The notes below the pieces were generated by a model, which searched no databases, was not told the origin of the DNA, and saw only the letters and a list, made by a program, of their open reading frames with translations. A stretch of 64,000 nt of DNA, from positions 372,001-436,000 of the forward strand of contig CAWEGR010000005.1 in NCBI GenBank assembly GCA_963808775.1, read 5' to 3'. Shown here piece by piece: positions 59,929 through 64,000 of this stretch (position 1 is the first letter of the stretch; every line of letters starts with the position of its first letter). The position numbers and the translations under genes are program-made. The stretch is from JACVRW01 sp963808775. Its GTDB lineage: Bacteria > Actinomycetota > Thermoleophilia > Solirubrobacterales > Thermoleophilaceae.

Positions 59929-61866
59929 GTGTGCGGCATCTGCGGCCTGTGGGCGCCCGAGGGCGCCGACGAACGCGTGCTGGCCGCCATGAACGAGACG
60001 CTTCGCCACCGCGGTCCCGACAGCGACGGCGCCACCTGCAGCGGCCCGGTCGGCCTGGCGGCGCGCCGGCTGTCGATCATCGACCTCGAGCACGGGCATC
60101 AGCCGATCTCGAACGAGGACGGCTCGGTCGTCGTCGTCCAGAACGGCGAGATCTACAACCACGCCGAGCTCGCCGAGCGCCTGGCCCACAGCGGCCACGT
60201 GTTCCGGACCCGCAGCGACACGGAGGCGATCGTCCACCTCTACGAGGAGCACGGCCTCGGCTTTGCCGAGCGCCTGCGCGGGATGTTCGCGATCGCCATC
60301 TGGGACGGGCGGGAGCGGCGCCTCGTCCTGGCGCGCGACCGCTTCGGCATCAAGCCGCTCTACTGGTGGCGGCGCGACTCGCACCTGGCCTTCGCATCGG
60401 AGCTGAAGGCGCTGATGGCCATGCCCGGCTTCGAGCGGGCGGTCGACCCGCGCGCGCTCGAGTCGTTCCTCGCGTTCAACTCGATCCCGGGGCCGCTCAC
60501 GATCTTCCGCGACACCCACAAGCTGCTCCCGGGGCACCTGCTCGTGCTCGACGAGGGCGAGCCGCCGAGGATCCAGCGCTTCGCCTCGCCCACGCCCGCG
60601 CCGGCGTCCGAGCTGCGCGGCGAGACGCCCGAGATCCTCGCCGCCGAGCTGCGTGAGCGCCTGCGCGACTCGGTGCGCGCCCACCTCGTGTCGGACGTGC
60701 CGGTGGGCGTGATGCTCTCGGGCGGCGTCGACTCCGCCGGGCTCGCGGCGCTCGCGGCCCAGGAGAGCGGCGCGCGGGTGAGCACGTTCTCGATCGGGTT
60801 CGAGGAACGCTCGTTCAACGAGCTGTCGGGCGCGCGGCTCGTGGCGGAGCGCTACGGGACGGACCACCACGAGCTGGTGGTCCGGCCGGACGCGGCCGAG
60901 CTGCTGCCGCGCATGGCGGAGGTGTTCGACGAGCCGCTCGCCGACTCGTCCGCGCTCCCCACCTTCCTCGTCTCGCAGCTCGCTTCCGATCACGTCAAGG
61001 TGGCGCTGTCCGGCGAGGGCGGCGACGAGCTGTTCGGGGGCTACTACACCTACGTGGCGGACCTGCTCGCCCCGCGGGTCGGCCGGGCGGCGTCCGCGCT
61101 CGGCCCGCTGCTGAACCTGCTGCCGAGCTCATCCGCCAAGGTGAGCTTCGACTACAAGGCAAAGCGCTTCGCCGCGGGCGGCGCACTGCCGCCGCTCGAG
61201 CGCCACCACGCCTGGAAGGAGATCTTCTCGGACGACCTGCGTGCGCAGCTCCTCGCCGAGCGCGAGCCCGCAGGGTTCGACGTGCTCGGCATCTGGCGCG
61301 AGCGCTACGCAGAGACCGCCGGCGCCGAGCCGCTCGCGCGCCTCCAGGACGTGGACCTGCGCGTCTATCTCGTCGACGACCTGCTCGTCAAGACGGACCG
61401 CGCCAGCATGGCCAACTCGCTCGAGGCGCGGGTTCCGTATCTCGACAGCGCGGTCGCCGAGCTCGCCCTTGCCCTGCCGACCCATCTCAAGGTCCGCGGG
61501 CTCGCGAAGAAACGCCTCCTGCGCCGGGCGCTCGAGCCGCTCGTCCCGCGCGAGATCCTGAAGGCGAAGAAGCAGGGCTTCTCGATCCCCGCGGCCGCGT
61601 GGCTGCGGGGCGAGCTCGAGCCGTTCGCCCGCGAGGTGCTCGCTCCGGACGCGATCGCCCGCCAGGGCCTGCTCCAGCCCGAGCTTCCGCGCCGGCTGCT
61701 CGACGACCATGTCCGTGGACGTGCCGATCTGAGCCGCCAGCTCTGGGGGCTGATCTCGCTGACCCTGTGGTTCGAGCACTGGGGACGTCCCGGCGCCTCG
61801 GGGACGCAGGAAATCGGCGGTGGAGCGCGAACGGGAGTGGTCCAGGGACAGGAATCGGCCCACTAG
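59929..61866 (+). CDS. asnB: Asparagine synthase (glutamine-hydrolysing)
   Basis: 645 residues. The GTG is followed at once by Cys2 (MCGICGLWAPEG), the N-terminal nucleophile of the glutaminase domain; RHRGPDSDG and NGEIYNHAEL bind glutamine. The synthetase domain has VMLSGGVDSAGLAAL (ATP loop) and SGEGGDELFGGYYTY. Within a glycan locus, such proteins often amidate sugars or peptides rather than supply Asn. The TAG stop overlaps a TAGCCT box before the next gene. Confidence 0.92.
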   Translation: MCGICGLWAPEGADERVLAAMNETLRHRGPDSDGATCSGPVGLAARRLSIIDLEHGHQPISNEDGSVVVVQNGEIYNHAELAERLAHSGHVFRTRSDTEAIVHLYEEHGLGFAERLRGMFAIAIWDGRERRLVLARDRFGIKPLYWWRRDSHLAFASELKALMAMPGFERAVDPRALESFLAFNSIPGPLTIFRDTHKLLPGHLLVLDEGEPPRIQRFASPTPAPASELRGETPEILAAELRERLRDSVRAHLVSDVPVGVMLSGGVDSAGLAALAAQESGARVSTFSIGFEERSFNELSGARLVAERYGTDHHELVVRPDAAELLPRMAEVFDEPLADSSALPTFLVSQLASDHVKVALSGEGGDELFGGYYTYVADLLAPRVGRAASALGPLLNLLPSSSAKVSFDYKAKRFAAGGALPPLERHHAWKEIFSDDLRAQLLAEREPAGFDVLGIWRERYAETAGAEPLARLQDVDLRVYLVDDLLVKTDRASMANSLEARVPYLDSAVAELALALPTHLKVRGLAKKRLLRRALEPLVPREILKAKKQGFSIPAAAWLRGELEPFAREVLAPDAIARQGLLQPELPRRLLDDHVRGRADLSRQLWGLISLTLWFEHWGRPGASGTQEIGGGARTGVVQGQESAH

Positions 61867-61869
61867 CCT
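61864..61869 (+). promoter_or_regulatory. -10-like box TAGCCT overlapping the asnB stop codon
   Basis: TAGCCT begins with the asnB stop TAG and lies ten bases before the GTG at 61880. Weakest of the five such cases. Confidence 0.3.
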
Positions 61870-61879
61870 CCCCCCACAC

Positions 61880-63061
61880 GTGACCGAACTCGGAACCGCG
61901 GCCAAGGGCTTCGGCCTGGCGCTGATCATCGTCTGGGTGCTCACGCCGATCGTCGGGCGTATCGCCTGGCGGATCGGGGCCATCGACGTCCCGCGCGAGC
62001 GCGGGCTGCACAGCCTCCCGACGCCGCGGCTCGGGGGAATCGCAGTGCTCATCGGGGTCGCTGCGGCGGCCGTGCTCTACCTGCCCCACACCGACGTGAC
62101 CTGGGCCATCGTCGCGGGCGCGGCCACGATCACCCTCGTCGGCGCGGCCGACGACATCCTCGAGCTCGGCTTCGAGGTCAAGCTGGCGGGCCAGATCCTC
62201 GCGGCGCTGATCCCGGTCGTGAGCGGCGTTCGCGTCGAGACGTTCACGCTGCCGTTCATCGGCCACGTCGACCTCGGCGTGTTCGCATATCCGGCGACCG
62301 TGATCGCAATCGTCGCCGTGATGAACATGGTCAACTTCATCGACGGCGTGGACGGCCTCGCCGCCGGCGTGTGCACGATCGCGGCCATCACGCTCGGGAT
62401 CGTGGCCCTGTCGCTCGACCGCGAGGTGGCGGGAATTCTCGCGGCGATCACGGCGGGCGCGTCGCTCGGCTACCTGCGCCACGGCTTCCATCCCGCCTCG
62501 ATCTTCCTCGGCGACTCCGGCTCGAACCTGCTCGGCTACCTGCTGGCGGTGATAGCCGTGCAGGGCGCCCTGAAGACGAATGCCGTGGTGGCGCTTGTGT
62601 TCCCGCTCGTGGTGCTGGCCGTGCCGATCCTCGACTCGGGCTTCGTGATCGCGAAGCGGATCAAGTACAGACGCCCCGTCTACGAAGCCGACCGCACGCA
62701 CTTCCACCACCGCTTCGCGAACATCGGCTTCTCGCAGCGCCGGACGGTCGTCTACCTGTACCTGTGGACCACCTCGCTGGCCCTCCTCGCGCTCGCGCTG
62801 CGCTTCGTCCCGTACTCCGAGGACGACGGCACCCTGCACGCCGGCTGGACGGTCGTGATCCTCGGCTTCGCGGCCCTGGCGCTCGCGTCGTCCGTCTACC
62901 TCGTGGTCGTGCTCGAGATCCTCAAGTTCCGCCGCTTCCGCGAGCGCGAGATCAAGCGCCAGGTCGAGACGGGCGAGATCCCGTCGCTCAGCCCGGAGGA
63001 GATCGAGGCCGAGATCGAGCGCGAGGTCGGCACGGGCGAGTTCGAAGCTCTGCGCGACTGA
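61880..63061 (+). CDS. WecA/TagO/MraY-family undecaprenyl-phosphate sugar-1-P transferase
   Basis: About 393 residues with about ten to eleven membrane helices. AIDVPRERGLHSLPTPRLGG, LVGAADDILELGFEVKLAGQ (DD motif), NMVNFIDGVDGLAAGV and RTHFHHRFANIGFSQRR (HxHH) are the family catalytic motifs; the substrate is probably UDP-GlcNAc. The C-terminal tail is charged and acidic (LSPEEIEAEIEREVGTG). GTG at 61880 chosen: upstream residues are Arg/Glu-rich and not family-like. Ends the glycan locus. Confidence 0.9.
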   Translation: MTELGTAAKGFGLALIIVWVLTPIVGRIAWRIGAIDVPRERGLHSLPTPRLGGIAVLIGVAAAAVLYLPHTDVTWAIVAGAATITLVGAADDILELGFEVKLAGQILAALIPVVSGVRVETFTLPFIGHVDLGVFAYPATVIAIVAVMNMVNFIDGVDGLAAGVCTIAAITLGIVALSLDREVAGILAAITAGASLGYLRHGFHPASIFLGDSGSNLLGYLLAVIAVQGALKTNAVVALVFPLVVLAVPILDSGFVIAKRIKYRRPVYEADRTHFHHRFANIGFSQRRTVVYLYLWTTSLALLALALRFVPYSEDDGTLHAGWTVVILGFAALALASSVYLVVVLEILKFRRFREREIKRQVETGEIPSLSPEEIEAEIEREVGTGEFEALRD

Positions 63062-63071
63062 CCACCTCCCC

Positions 63072-64000
63072 TCAGAAGAGCGACCCCTGCGCCGGCGGCC
63101 GCGGCTCGGGCTCGGCGAACGTGCCGCGCTCGCGGCGCCGCTCGAAGGCGGCCGCGGTCTGGCGGAACTCGCTCGGGGTGACGCGCCGCCCCCTGCGGGT
63201 GAGGGCGGCGATCCGCTCGCGCTCCGCGCTCGGCGCGTAGGCGCCGCGCGCGTAGAGGCGCTCGTAGCGGGGCACGAGATCCGGCCGGTAGGAGCGCAGC
63301 CAGTCCATGAAGATGTCGCGCACCTCGCCGCGCAGATGCAGGCAGATGCCGCCGATCGTCACGGCGCCGGCCTCGCCGCACAGCTCGAGGATCTCCTCGA
63401 CCTGCTCGGGAGCGTCGTTGATGCCGGGCATCAGGGGAGCGACCAGCACGCCGCACGGAATCCCCTGCCGGTTGAGCTCGGCGACCGCCTCGATCCGCTT
63501 GCGCGGGTGCGGCGTGTGCGGCTCGCTCGCGCGCCACGCCTTCTCATCGAGCGTCGGGATCGACAGGTTCGCCGCGAAGCCGCCGGCCGCGTGCATCTCC
63601 TTCATCAGCTCGATGTCGCGCAGGAGCAGCGGCGACTTCGTGAGCACGGACGACGGCGTGCGGGAGTCGCGCATCGCCTCCCAGATGCCGGGCATGAGCC
63701 TGTAGCGGCCCTCGACCCACTGGTACGGATCGGTGTTCGTCCCGAGCGCGACGTGCTCGTGCTTCCACGACGGCCGCATCAGCTCCGCGCGGGCGACCTC
63801 GGGGACGTTGACCTTGACGACGATCTCCTTTTCGAAGTCCTCGCGCGCGTTGAAGTCGAGGTAGGTGTGGGTGGGGCGAGCGAAGCAGTAGAGGCATCCA
63901 TGACTGCATCCTCTGTACGGATTGATCGTCCAGCGGAACGGCACCTGCGACATCTCCGGGACGCGGTTCAGGGCCGACTTCGCGCGCACCTCGTAGAAGC
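63072..64000 (-). CDS. Radical SAM protein, Rv2578c/SPL-like (5' end beyond the window)
   Basis: At least 305 residues. NPYRGCSHGCLYCFARPTH holds the CxxxCxxC cluster site, preceded by FYEVRAKSALNRVPEM, typical of this family's core. The open frame continues to the window edge, so the true start lies past 64000. Related to spore photoproduct lyase-like radical SAM enzymes; function unknown. Convergent with the WecA-like gene. Confidence 0.9.
   Translation of the reverse strand, partial: FYEVRAKSALNRVPEMSQVPFRWTINPYRGCSHGCLYCFARPTHTYLDFNAREDFEKEIVVKVNVPEVARAELMRPSWKHEHVALGTNTDPYQWVEGRYRLMPGIWEAMRDSRTPSSVLTKSPLLLRDIELMKEMHAAGGFAANLSIPTLDEKAWRASEPHTPHPRKRIEAVAELNRQGIPCGVLVAPLMPGINDAPEQVEEILELCGEAGAVTIGGICLHLRGEVRDIFMDWLRSYRPDLVPRYERLYARGAYAPSAERERIAALTRRGRRVTPSEFRQTAAAFERRRERGTFAEPEPRPPAQGSLF

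Overview
High-GC, densely packed chromosome from an actinobacterium. The best fit is a member of the Thermoleophilia (Solirubrobacterales-like). The reasons are the GC- and GTG-rich coding style, the rpmE-DUF1385-prfA-prmC block, a split B12-dependent mutase with MeaB, wax-ester/acyl-CoA metabolism, secreted PxKF/CARDB/calcium-repeat proteins, an Rpf-like muralytic enzyme and many apparently leaderless genes. Taxonomy is inference from gene content. I saw no tRNA, rRNA, CRISPR array or insertion sequence, and no gene-free stretch over 300 bases.

Layout. 0-11.6 kb: a secreted glycosyl hydrolase, a NarL-type two-component set with an extra lone receiver, a methyltransferase, a secreted propeller protein, a MacB-type ABC exporter, a VOC protein and a secreted M15 peptidase. 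11.6-18.5 kb: MeaB, CHAD, YjbR, a membrane phosphodiesterase joined to a GT2 glycosyltransferase, a GT39-like membrane protein and an acyl-CoA dehydrogenase. 18.5-26.9 kb is the accessory part: a DUF559 nuclease-like gene whose start codon lies in the loop of a perfect 19-bp hairpin, a Tim44-like protein, a sigma factor/regulator/ImmA-IrrE peptidase operon, an ARPP-1-like protein, a lysine-free GcvH-like protein, an amidohydrolase and a cupin. 26.9-35.2 kb: wax ester synthase, hydrolase, NYN protein, two prepilin-like genes, patatin and acyl-CoA synthetase. 35.2-47 kb: an Rpf-like gene behind a CRP-type site and a structured leader, leucyl aminopeptidase, thiolase, the two mutase subunits, a cupredoxin, and etfB-etfA-ETF dehydrogenase. 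47-57.4 kb: gpsA, rpmE, DUF1385, SDR, prfA, prmC, tsaC and glyA. 57.4-64 kb: a polysaccharide/lipid-linked sugar locus (DUF354, sugar transferase, asnB, WecA-like) and a radical SAM gene cut by the window edge.

Together, the acyl-CoA synthetase, dehydrogenase, thiolase, ETF chain, mutase and MeaB describe fatty-acid oxidation feeding electrons to quinone and propionyl-derived carbon to succinyl-CoA. The wax ester synthase and patatin handle storage and turnover of the same lipids.

Two features run through the window. First, at least a dozen otherwise well-conserved genes are each broken by one single-base indel (mostly +1 in short G/C runs). This is most simply residual sequence error, so several genes are annotated across a frame change. 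Second, many genes have a TANNNT box 6-10 bases before the start codon, and in five cases the TAG stop codon of the upstream gene forms the first three bases of that box.
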